64,000 nucleotides of DNA, from contig NZ_BMUA01000001.1 of assembly GCF_014649955.1 (NCBI RefSeq), positions 992,001-1,056,000 on the forward strand, written 5' to 3'. Of this stretch, positions 33,361 through 41,501 are shown one piece after another (the first letter of the stretch is position 1; each line of letters begins with the position of its first letter). The notes below the pieces were generated by a model, which did no database searches, was not told the origin of the DNA, and was given only the letters and a program-made list of their open reading frames with translations. The DNA comes from Streptomyces violascens. GTDB taxonomy: Bacteria; Actinomycetota; Actinomycetes; Streptomycetales; Streptomycetaceae. The translations under genes were made by a program, and so were the position numbers.

Positions 33361-36300
33361 TCACACCGGCTGCGGCTCCAGGTCCCGGTTGATCCGGCGC
33401 CAGGCGCGGGCCGCCTCGGCGATCGGATGGTCCACGCCCAGCTGCTTCGCGGCCGGTTCCAGGATGGAGGACCGCAGCCGCTGGGCCTCCTCCTCGCGGC
33501 CGGCCGACCGCAGGGTGATCGCCAGGTTGGAGCGGCAGGCGAGCACATCGGGGTGGGTCGGCGCGAACCGCTCCAACAGGCCCTTGAGCGCGGTCCGTTC
33601 CCACCGTTCGGCGAGATCGGGGCGGCCCATGTCGCCGTACGCGTTGGCCAGGTTGATCGCCGCGCAGAGCGTGAACGGGTGGCGTGGGCCCAGGACTTCC
33701 TCCAGGGCCGCCCGCACGTCCTCGCCGCCCCGCACCGCCTCCTCGGCCGCGCCGAGCCCGCGCTGGTAGATGTAGACGTTGTTGCGGCAGGCCAGGGTGA
33801 AGGGGTGCTCCTCGCCCAGCGTGCTCTGGTAGCCCTCGAGCGCCTGGACGGCGAGGTCGAGAGCGGCCTGCTTGTCGCCGGTCGCCGAGAAGTCGGCGGC
33901 CAGGTTGAGGCAGCAGGCCAGCGCGTCCGGCGCCTTGGTCCCGTACCGGCCGCGGTAGCGGTTGTACGTTTCCTCGGTCAGGCGTTTCGCCTCGTGCGGA
34001 TGGCCCGCCTTGCGCAGGGACACCGCGAGGCTCTTGGCGGTGCGAAGCGCCTCGGGGACATCGGCGTTGAGGACCCGTTCGAACGCCGACACCACTTCCC
34101 GAAGGACCTGGACCGAGGCCGCGTACTCGCCGCTCTCGCGCAGGTCGCGCGCCAGGTGGCCCTTGGTGGTGAGGGTGAAGGGGTGCTCGTCGCCCAGTAA
34201 GGCGCTGCGGCGCTCCACCGTCTCCTCGTCCAGCCTGCGGGCCGCCTCACTGTCGCCGCTGAGCCGGTAGTCGATCGCGAGGTTGTTGGCGGCGATCAGG
34301 GTGCGCGGGTGGTTCTCGCCGAAGATCTGCCGCAGCCCGTGGTAGATCCTGAGGTCGCGGGTGAGGGCCTCGTCGAACCTGCCGAGCGCGCGCAGGTCGG
34401 CGGCGAGGCTGCCGGTGGTGATGAGGATGCTGGGGTGGTCGTCGTTCGGGTGGTCCTTGTGCAGGACGCTGATCTGGCGGGCGAGGGTGTCCTCGTCCAT
34501 CGCCCGGGCCTCCTGGTACTTGCCCTGGGCGCGCAGCGCGTTGGCGAGCTCGAAGCGGATGTTGAGGGTCTGGAGGTCGTTCTCGCCGAGTTCGCGCGTC
34601 CAGACCTTGTTGAGCTGGGTGCCGAGCACCCGGGCGCTCTCCAGCTCGCCGCGCTTGAGCAGATAGCGGATGCGGTCGACCATGAGCTGGCGGACCTTCT
34701 CCTCGTCGCAGTCGGCGATGCCGGAGGCGCTCAGGTGCGGCCAGATCAGCTCGAAACTGGGCCAGCTCTTAGGGTCGTTGACGGGGTTGTCGCGGTCGAC
34801 GCCCTCGACCGGGCGGGCCTCGGCGAGGATGCGGTGGACCTCGTGCTTGGCGGTGTCCACCTGCTCATCGCTGAGGCCGGCCCGCACCGCGGCCTGGACG
34901 AGCCGGTGCACCTGGATGCTGCTGTCCGCCGGGTCGACCTTGGCGAGCGCGAACCGGTTGAGGGTCTGGATGACCTTGCCCAGCATGTACCGCTCGCGCA
35001 GATCGGGGTCGTACGGCAGGAGGGACTCGAACATCGAGTCGCTGCCGATCAGCCGCATCGAGATGGGCTCGGCGGAGAAGAACGAGCAGAGCTCCAACAG
35101 GCGTACCGCGGCCTTGGACTCGTCGCGCAACCGGCTGATCGAGATGTTCCAGGTCGCGCCGATCTGCTCCGAGTAGTCCTCGGGCTTGCCGAGCGAGAGG
35201 ACCTTGGTGCTCTGCTCCTTGAGCTGTTCCACATAGGCGTCGACGGGGGTCGCGGTCTCGGCGAGCCAGGCGGCCGCGACCTCGACCGCGAGCGGCAGGT
35301 CGCCCACCGCGTCGGCGACGCGTTCGGCGTCGGCGGTGGGGAGTTTGGTGACCCGGCGGCACAGGTGCTCGACGCTCTCGGCGCGGGTGAAGACCTCCAC
35401 CTCGATCGCCTCGACCTGCGTCGAGGCGGGCTTGTTGCGGCAGGTGGCGAGGATGTGGCCGTACGTCTCGCCGGAGATCGGCTCGGTCTCCTCCGGGAGG
35501 AGCTTCAGCGCCCGGTCCAGGTCCTCGACGTTGTCGAAGATCAGCAGCCAGCGGGAGTAGGGCGCGCCCCGCCGCAGCGCCTGCATGGCCGCGCTGGCCG
35601 CCTCCGCCACGACGTCACCGGCTCTGAGGTCCATCTCGGCGGCCAGCTCGGCCAGCGAGGACACCACCCGGTCGGGCTGTTCGGCCTCGATCCACCACAC
35701 CAGGTCGTAGTCGGCGCGGAACCGGTGCGCGTACTCGCGGGCCACCTGGGTCTTGCCCACGCCGCCGAGCCCGTACAGGACCTGCGGGAAGCGCTGTGCG
35801 GAACGGCTGTCGCCGCGCAGCTGGTCGCGCAGCTTCTCCAGGACGGAGGTGCGGCCGGTGAACCAGGCGTGCCGGGGCCGTACGTTCCAGATCTTGGGCA
35901 CGCTGCCCGGATAGCGGGGACCGGCAGGCCCGGCGGTCAGCGCGGTGACCGCCTCGGCCCGGTCGAGCGCGTGCAGCACGGCGGCCCCCGCGTCGTTCTC
36001 GTCGAGGCGTACGAGGTCGATGAGCCCGCGGCTGCTGAGCGGCGGGCTGAGCCGTACGTCACCGACGCGCACCGGCAGTATCTGGCGCCGCCCGCCGGCC
36101 GCGTCGAGTCCGGCGCCGGTCTCCCAGAAGCTGCGGGCGCGCTCGGTGTTGAGGTAGGCCTGCGAGACCACGGGGATGACGCGGTATCCGATGCCGGAGG
36201 TGAACTCGGCTTCCACGGCGGCCGCTTGGGGCGTGCGGACGTCGATGGGCACGACTTGGAAGCCGCCGATCGTCAGGACGTGGACCAGCCAGTCCGCCCA

Positions 36301-37335
36301 CATCTGGTCCTCGGCGACATGGGTGAGAACCACATTGGACGGCGGCATGGGCCTGCGCCGGGTGTAGGCGGCGACATGGGTGAGCCGGTCGGCCTCGTCC
36401 ATGGGCGGCAGCGCGTTCACCACGCCGCCGGTGAGGACGGAGGTGAGCCGTTCGCAGGCGCTGAGCATGGAGCTGCTGACGTTGGGCGCGTCGCCGAAGG
36501 TGGCCAGGATCTCTTCGTAGGCGTAGAAGGGGCGGTAGGGAACTTCCACCGTGCCCCAGTAGTTGCCGAGTTCCTCGGTGCTGAGGCCGCTGGGGAAGCC
36601 CGGGAAGCTCTCGCGGGCGAGCGCCCGTCCGGCGTCCGCCTTCTCCTTCTCGCCGTCGTCGATGCGCATCGGGACGGGCAGGATGCGGATGCCCCGCTCG
36701 TGGTAGCGCTCCTCGATGTCGCGGGCCACCGCCGAGGCGCCGTCGATGCTCTGGTCGCTCAACGTGAAGCAGACGACGAGGACTTCGGGCATCTGGACGG
36801 TGCAGATGTCGGCGATGTCGCTCAGGCCCGTACGGCTGTCGATCAGGGTGTAGTCGTAGTGGCGCTGCATGTCGTCGCGCATGGCGTCGAAGAACTGGCC
36901 GCCGCCGAACCGCTCGTGGAAGTCGTCCCAGTCCATCTTGCCCACGATGGACGGGTAGTCGCGGTTGCGTCGCCCCGCCGAGAGGAAGTCCAGGCTGCCG
37001 CCGTGCGGGAAGTTCCAGTTCAGGGAGGTGGCGTGGGGGCGGACCCGGGCGTAGTCGCGGTGCCAGTCGGGGTCGCGGTCGGCGGGGCGCCGGGCCTCGT
37101 CCTGGTAGTCGGTGATCAGGTTGATCAGACCGGGAGTCGCCTCCAGGTCGGCGAGGTCGAGGAAGGGGTGGAAGAACCGGTGCAGGCCCGGCGCCTCCAG
37201 GTCCCAGTCGACCGCCAGTACCCGGTATCCGTTGGCCGCCAGGATCCATGCGCAGTTGGCCAGCGCCATGGTCCTTCCGGTGCCGCCCTTGTACGAATAG
37301 AACGTGACGACGGTCCCGTTGCGGTTCTCAGTCAT
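33361..37335 (-). CDS. fxsT: FxSxx-COOH system protein FxsT: MinD-like, TIR-like, NB-ARC-like and TPR regions
   Basis: A 1324-residue signalling-type protein. Residues 1-300 form a MinD/ParA-like ATPase with Y-K-G-G-T-G-R-T (15-22). The signature Lys16 is kept, but the second P-loop Lys is Arg21. Residues 333-455 are TIR-like. Residues 490-700 form an NB-ARC/STAND ATPase with G-L-G-G-V-G-K-T (522-529), Walker B L-L-I-F-D-N (597-602) and G-D-L-P-L-A (678-683). Tetratricopeptide repeats fill about 880-1310. ATG 37335 has GGAGGG upstream and overlaps the fxsC stop by 8 bases, so the two are coupled. The family name is known; the role is not. The architecture is like an NLR sensor. Confidence 0.9.
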   Translation of the reverse strand: MTENRNGTVVTFYSYKGGTGRTMALANCAWILAANGYRVLAVDWDLEAPGLHRFFHPFLDLADLEATPGLINLITDYQDEARRPADRDPDWHRDYARVRPHATSLNWNFPHGGSLDFLSAGRRNRDYPSIVGKMDWDDFHERFGGGQFFDAMRDDMQRHYDYTLIDSRTGLSDIADICTVQMPEVLVVCFTLSDQSIDGASAVARDIEERYHERGIRILPVPMRIDDGEKEKADAGRALARESFPGFPSGLSTEELGNYWGTVEVPYRPFYAYEEILATFGDAPNVSSSMLSACERLTSVLTGGVVNALPPMDEADRLTHVAAYTRRRPMPPSNVVLTHVAEDQMWADWLVHVLTIGGFQVVPIDVRTPQAAAVEAEFTSGIGYRVIPVVSQAYLNTERARSFWETGAGLDAAGGRRQILPVRVGDVRLSPPLSSRGLIDLVRLDENDAGAAVLHALDRAEAVTALTAGPAGPRYPGSVPKIWNVRPRHAWFTGRTSVLEKLRDQLRGDSRSAQRFPQVLYGLGGVGKTQVAREYAHRFRADYDLVWWIEAEQPDRVVSSLAELAAEMDLRAGDVVAEAASAAMQALRRGAPYSRWLLIFDNVEDLDRALKLLPEETEPISGETYGHILATCRNKPASTQVEAIEVEVFTRAESVEHLCRRVTKLPTADAERVADAVGDLPLAVEVAAAWLAETATPVDAYVEQLKEQSTKVLSLGKPEDYSEQIGATWNISISRLRDESKAAVRLLELCSFFSAEPISMRLIGSDSMFESLLPYDPDLRERYMLGKVIQTLNRFALAKVDPADSSIQVHRLVQAAVRAGLSDEQVDTAKHEVHRILAEARPVEGVDRDNPVNDPKSWPSFELIWPHLSASGIADCDEEKVRQLMVDRIRYLLKRGELESARVLGTQLNKVWTRELGENDLQTLNIRFELANALRAQGKYQEARAMDEDTLARQISVLHKDHPNDDHPSILITTGSLAADLRALGRFDEALTRDLRIYHGLRQIFGENHPRTLIAANNLAIDYRLSGDSEAARRLDEETVERRSALLGDEHPFTLTTKGHLARDLRESGEYAASVQVLREVVSAFERVLNADVPEALRTAKSLAVSLRKAGHPHEAKRLTEETYNRYRGRYGTKAPDALACCLNLAADFSATGDKQAALDLAVQALEGYQSTLGEEHPFTLACRNNVYIYQRGLGAAEEAVRGGEDVRAALEEVLGPRHPFTLCAAINLANAYGDMGRPDLAERWERTALKGLLERFAPTHPDVLACRSNLAITLRSAGREEEAQRLRSSILEPAAKQLGVDHPIAEAARAWRRINRDLEPQPV

Positions 37336-38677
37336 CTGATGAGCCCTCCGCCTTATCACCGTTGTTCTTGTCCTGGTCCGTGCTCTGACCGCGGCCACCG
37401 GGGCCACTGACGCCGTAGCCGATGCCGCGCGGAAGCACCCGGGGCATCGGCCCACCGCTTCCGGGCGGTGGATAGGTCGGCGCGTTGGCCTCGTAATGTC
37501 TGACCGCCGCCTTCACGGCCCCCGGGATCGCCTTGCTGAAGGCTTCCAGTGTGGGCAGTCCGGCGCTCGGCGTGCGGTGTCCGTCGCTCTCGTCGACGCG
37601 GGTGGCGAGGGCGGCGTCGGTCTGCCGCGCCAACTCCTCGTCGCGCGCACCGGTCTGGGGGTCGGTCTCGTTCCCGGGGACCATGACGCTGATCCACGGC
37701 CGGGGCGTGGCGCACAGCTGGGTCATCAGGTCGCGGCGGCGCCGGGCGTCCAGGGCCCAGCGGTCCAGGAGCAGCAGACCGGGCCCGGTGGGCGGGTCGG
37801 AGTCGAGGAGCCGTTGGGGCTCGGCCTCGAAGTCGCTGAGGTGCACGGTGTAGTCCAGGCTGCGTACGACGTCGACGGTGTGGTCGGCGAGCGGTCTGGA
37901 GGAGGCCGGATGGTACGGGTTCCAGTCGAGGGCCTCGGATCCGTAGCAGTCCGGGCTGCGTCCGGTCGGGAGGGTGGAGCGCGAGCAGGCCAGGACGGAT
38001 ACCTCCAGTTCACGGGCGGGCTCGCCGGCCGGACCGAAGGCGGCCGGCACCTTCGCGTAGTCCTGGTGCGGGTCACCGGGTTCGAGGCGGATCTGCTGGG
38101 CCACGCTCACGATGCGTTTGGCGAGCTGGTAGACGGCGCGTTCGTACTGGTCGCGCAGGTAGTTGAGCTTGATGAGCCCGTAGAAGCCCTCGTCGGCGTA
38201 CTCGTCGCCGAAGGTGGCGTGGTTGAACTGGAGCCGCTCGGCGGGCTGCGGCAGCTGCCGGGTCGGCACGGGCACCCAGAGAGCGGGCACGATTCCGGTG
38301 ACGGGGTTGCTGTTGTTGTGACTGTTACGGGTCTGGGCGGCGGCCCGGCTGGAGAAGGCGAACCACTCCCGGCCGCACTGTTCGCTGAGGAAATAGCGCG
38401 GCGAATAGAGCGGCACGAACACCTTGCAGAACGCCAGCGCCTCCGAGAGCCGTTCCTGCCATCCCTCGCCGGGCTGCATCTGCTGGTCCATGAAGCCGGC
38501 GCTGCCGGCCGGCAGGGACGTCAGCTGCATCACATGGGCGCAGAGGTCCCGGAAGAAGCGCTCCACCCAGAGATTGGGGTTGCGCTCCTTGGGGTCGCTC
38601 TTCGGCGTGTGCGCGTAACTGAGGAAGAAGTACGGCTTCTGCTCGTCGCCCCCGGCGCCGACTGGTCCCTGCACCAC
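37328..38677 (-). CDS. fxsC: FxSxx-COOH system TIR-like protein FxsC
   Basis: A 449-residue protein. Residues 15-150 are a TIR-like domain: F-F-L-S-Y-A-H, then V-F-V-P-L-Y-S-P-R-Y-F-L-S-E-Q-C-G-R-E-W. Glu104 sits where TIR NADases carry the catalytic Glu. A second alpha/beta region (about 170-340) and a Pro/Gly-rich tail follow. Two GTG codons in a row (38677, 38674) follow GGGGGAG, and the second has the better spacing. It overlaps fxsT by 8 bases. Whether it has NADase activity, or only docks to the TIR-like part of FxsT, cannot be told. Confidence 0.88.
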   Translation of the reverse strand: MVQGPVGAGGDEQKPYFFLSYAHTPKSDPKERNPNLWVERFFRDLCAHVMQLTSLPAGSAGFMDQQMQPGEGWQERLSEALAFCKVFVPLYSPRYFLSEQCGREWFAFSSRAAAQTRNSHNNSNPVTGIVPALWVPVPTRQLPQPAERLQFNHATFGDEYADEGFYGLIKLNYLRDQYERAVYQLAKRIVSVAQQIRLEPGDPHQDYAKVPAAFGPAGEPARELEVSVLACSRSTLPTGRSPDCYGSEALDWNPYHPASSRPLADHTVDVVRSLDYTVHLSDFEAEPQRLLDSDPPTGPGLLLLDRWALDARRRRDLMTQLCATPRPWISVMVPGNETDPQTGARDEELARQTDAALATRVDESDGHRTPSAGLPTLEAFSKAIPGAVKAAVRHYEANAPTYPPPGSGGPMPRVLPRGIGYGVSGPGGRGQSTDQDKNNGDKAEGSSDD

Positions 38678-38756
38678 TGTCTCCCCCGGTCCAAGTGGAT
38701 GGGTCCTCAGTGTAGGAACGGAGGATTCTCCGGCGGAACAGAACGAACAAACCCAA

Positions 38757-38829
38757 TGATTGATCCACTCACGGAGTTCCGATCAGATCATGACCGAAAT
38801 CATGCGCAGCTCGGTGAGTGGATCAATCA
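38757..38829. promoter_or_regulatory. Long inverted repeat in the fxsB-fxsC gap
   Basis: A 16-base perfect inverted repeat (38757-38772 with 38814-38829, core GATTGATCCACTCAC) extends inward by three more pairs after one mismatch and encloses about 33 bases. It is the main feature of the 191-base gap that splits the operon. It could be an operator for a separate fxsC-fxsT promoter, or a structure that lowers read-through from fxsB. Confidence 0.55.
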
Positions 38830-38868
38830 ATTAGCGGGAGAATTCGCTCAATTCGAGGGGGAATTCAC

Positions 38869-41289
38869 TCAGCGCGAGGCTTCGACGCGGGCCTTCCACT
38901 CGGCGCGATGGCGCTTCGCCGAGCCGACCGCGGCAGTGAGCGCCGCCCCCGAGACGGGTTCGTCGAGCCAGCCGCGCACCGTGTGACCCATGCTCCCGAC
39001 GAAGCGTTGCCCCAGGTCGGTGAGGGTTCCCGAGCCGAGCAGCTCCTCGACGGCCTCCGCCGTCTGCTGCCGCCAACGCGCGAACTCCGCCTCGGCCGCG
39101 CCGCGTTCAAAGGCCGCATCCGCGGTCTGCCGGCGCACCCGCCAGAAGTCGGTCACCGCGATATGGGCGTACGTTCCCTGGAGCAGCCCGCCGATCGGCC
39201 GCGGGTCGTCGCGCCAGGGGGCGTAGTACAGGTTCCGGTCGGCCGTGTCGTACAGGTCGACGGCGTCGAGGACCGCGGCGAGCTTCACGTGCTGGAACTC
39301 GTGGACGATCAGGAGGGCGAGCTGGTCGGGCGAGGCGGGCCTGGCGGCCCCGATCGCCCCCCAGGCCTCCTTGCAGGCGGCGCTGACGTTGCTGCGCTCC
39401 TGTGCGTGCAGCGGGGTGATCAGGCGCAGCCCCGCGGCCACGCCGTCGGCGTAGGCGGGCAGTTCGCGGCGGATCAGGGACCAGGCGCCGGTCAGATCCT
39501 CGGCCCACAGCTTGGCCTCGTCCACCGCGAGCCGCCCGGACACGGGCCACTTGTGGCAGTCCCGCAGCGGGTCGGTGTCCTCGATGGCCACGCTCCAGCC
39601 CTCGCCCTCGAAGAGGCGCACGGGCTGCCAGCGCGGCGTCGGCCCGTCCAGGCCTTCGTGCCAGCCGATGTCGAGCCGCCCGGAGCCGGCCCGCACGGTG
39701 AACCCGTCGGCGCCCGCGGTCACTTCGGCGTCCTCGGACCCGCCGTCGAGCCGTACGCTGCCGAGCCCGGGCAGCCGCAGGGTGCCGTCGCGCAGCGGCA
39801 CCGTGACGCTCCGGCCGAGCCGGGCCCGCAGCACCGTGGCGGCCGCGATCTCGGCGAGGCCGCCCGCGGGCGCCGCCTTGCCTTCGAGCACGCTCAGGGC
39901 CCACGGCCGGGTGTAGGGGTGGGCGAGGACGGCGTCGAGTTCGGCGGGCGCCTCGGCATCCAGGTCGGTCAGGAGTTCCCAGGCCCTGGCGCCCTCACGG
40001 TCGGAGAGGGCGATGTGTTCGCTGACGGCGGCGAGCAGCTCCTGGTTGATCTCCAGCTGGGCCGCCGTGAGGCGCGCGACGGTGTCCGCGCCGCCGAAGC
40101 CCGCGGCCAGGGCATCGAAGTCGCCCTGTTCCATGGGTAGTTCCGCGGGTGTCGGCGTCGGTGCGGGCACGGCCGCCTCCCGGTCTCGGATGGTGGTGAC
40201 CAGTGCCAGCAGGTCGGGGCAGAACACGGAGGGGTTGTCGAACTCGTTGCCGGTGCGATAGCGGTGGGCGTAGAGGCCGCCCCCGCAGGACTGGACGACG
40301 GGGCAGCTCCGGCACTGCGCGCAGAGCTGCTCGATGCCCTGCTGGCGGGCCAGCATGCCGGGGTGCTGCAGCACGTCGTCGAGCGAGTGCGTGAAGACGT
40401 CCATGCCGGTGGCCGGGGCCCCGTCGTACGACGTCTTGAGGCTGTCGGCCTGCTCGAAGGTGCCGTCGGTCTCGATCACGACGAGGTCGGCCGGGGCGAG
40501 CCCGAGCGATTCCGTCAGGCTGCTCTCGCCGCGCAGGGTGCGAAGCACGGAGTCGAAGATGCGGACCGGAACGGGCCGGCCCGCCGCGTCCCAGCGCCGG
40601 TAGATCGCATCGAGCCAGTCCGCGTAGGGCGTGGCCGCGCCGCCGGGGCGGGGCGGCGGAGTGTCCCAAGTGGCGTGCGGGAGAAGGAAGTCGATGCGGG
40701 GAGGCGAGAGTGCGACGAGCGCGTCGTAGACGGCGACCGGATCGTTCTCGACGTCGATGGTGCACAGCAGCCCGGCGAACAGGCGCCGGTAGCGGGGGCG
40801 GTTGAGGAGCTCCACCGCGCGGATGACCTTGGCGTGGCTGCTGCGGCCGTCGGCGTAGCGGCGGTGGCGGTCGTTGGAGACCTTGTCGCCGTCGAGGGAC
40901 ACCCCCACCTTGATGCCCAGTTCGAGGAAGAGCTCGCAGAACTTCTCGTCGAGGAGCACACCGTTGGTGTGCATGCGCAGATCGAGCGCGCTCACCGAGT
41001 GCAGCGCCCGCTGGAGTTCCTCGGCGGCGCGCCGGATCCGGTCGGGTCCGGCGAGCAGGGGCTCGCCGCCGTGCAGAACGACGTGGACGGTGGGGAGTCG
41101 GTGACGCCTGGCGTGCTCGGCGATCCGGTCCGCCACTTGCGCCAGGATGTCATCGGAGACGGCCCGGGGCCGCCCGCGCCAGCTCGTGTCCGCGTGTTCA
41201 TAGACGTAACAGTGATCGCATGCCAGATCGCAGCGGCTGTGCACCTTCAGCACGAACTGGGACAGGGCAGGCGGAGTCGGCCGGTCCAT
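38869..41289 (-). CDS. fxsB: FxsB-family radical SAM/SPASM peptide maturase fused to an HExxH domain
   Basis: An 806-residue fusion. Residues 10-360 form a radical SAM domain with C20-x3-C24-x2-C27 for the catalytic 4Fe-4S cluster, followed by SPASM cysteines 323, 326, 329, 335 and 357 for auxiliary clusters. Residues 400-806 form a second domain with H663-E-F-Q-H667, the HExxH motif domain of peptide-modification systems. FxsB-type enzymes belong to the cyclophane-forming group that joins an aromatic ring carbon to a beta carbon two residues on, here presumably Phe to Ser of F-Q-S. It starts 20 bases after the precursor stop; the ribosome site is weak, so coupling to fxsA is likely. Confidence 0.92.
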   Translation of the reverse strand: MDRPTPPALSQFVLKVHSRCDLACDHCYVYEHADTSWRGRPRAVSDDILAQVADRIAEHARRHRLPTVHVVLHGGEPLLAGPDRIRRAAEELQRALHSVSALDLRMHTNGVLLDEKFCELFLELGIKVGVSLDGDKVSNDRHRRYADGRSSHAKVIRAVELLNRPRYRRLFAGLLCTIDVENDPVAVYDALVALSPPRIDFLLPHATWDTPPPRPGGAATPYADWLDAIYRRWDAAGRPVPVRIFDSVLRTLRGESSLTESLGLAPADLVVIETDGTFEQADSLKTSYDGAPATGMDVFTHSLDDVLQHPGMLARQQGIEQLCAQCRSCPVVQSCGGGLYAHRYRTGNEFDNPSVFCPDLLALVTTIRDREAAVPAPTPTPAELPMEQGDFDALAAGFGGADTVARLTAAQLEINQELLAAVSEHIALSDREGARAWELLTDLDAEAPAELDAVLAHPYTRPWALSVLEGKAAPAGGLAEIAAATVLRARLGRSVTVPLRDGTLRLPGLGSVRLDGGSEDAEVTAGADGFTVRAGSGRLDIGWHEGLDGPTPRWQPVRLFEGEGWSVAIEDTDPLRDCHKWPVSGRLAVDEAKLWAEDLTGAWSLIRRELPAYADGVAAGLRLITPLHAQERSNVSAACKEAWGAIGAARPASPDQLALLIVHEFQHVKLAAVLDAVDLYDTADRNLYYAPWRDDPRPIGGLLQGTYAHIAVTDFWRVRRQTADAAFERGAAEAEFARWRQQTAEAVEELLGSGTLTDLGQRFVGSMGHTVRGWLDEPVSGAALTAAVGSAKRHRAEWKARVEASR

Positions 41290-41309
41290 GGGGTGAGTCG
41301 TTCCGCCCG

Positions 41310-41501
41310 TCAGAGCGCCGACTGGAAGGCGGACGTACCGGGAACGCCGGGGCTCCCGCCTGCTGTCATCACCCTGGTCAGGCTCGCCGGAGCTTTCCCG
41401 GCACTCTGCGCCGCTGCCCGCTTCACCAGCGGCAGCCGCCTGCTGGCCGGCCTGTGGGGGGCGGGGCCGGGCCGTTCGGCCGCCGAGACGAGAGCTTCCA
41501 C
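41310..41501 (-). CDS. fxsA: FxSxx-COOH RiPP precursor peptide FxsA
   Basis: A 63-residue peptide whose C-terminus, G-V-P-G-T-S-A-F-Q-S-A-L, fits the FxSxx-COOH pattern exactly (Phe at -5, Ser at -3). A leader region with R-R-L-P-L and S-L-T-R-V-M precedes it. It lies 20 bases upstream of fxsB on the same strand, where the precursor is expected. I prefer GTG 41501 because GAAAGG precedes it; an upstream TTG (41540) would add 13 residues. The Phe-Gln-Ser unit is the predicted crosslink site. The tail has no further copies of the core. Confidence 0.8.
   Translation of the reverse strand: MEALVSAAERPGPAPHRPASRRLPLVKRAAAQSAGKAPASLTRVMTAGGSPGVPGTSAFQSAL

Noticed and set aside
34309-37410. A very long open frame on the plus strand opposite fxsT.
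   Set aside because: It is a mirror of the fxsT codon pattern (G/C third positions keep the antisense frame open). The product is low-complexity Val/Gly/Asp/Glu sequence with no domain, while the minus strand has clear motifs throughout.
38831-39076. An alternative-frame peptide at the fxsB 3' end ending in repeated S-E-F units.
   Set aside because: It lies inside fxsB in another frame, lacks the FxSxx ending and has no start signal. The repeat is better noted as DNA.
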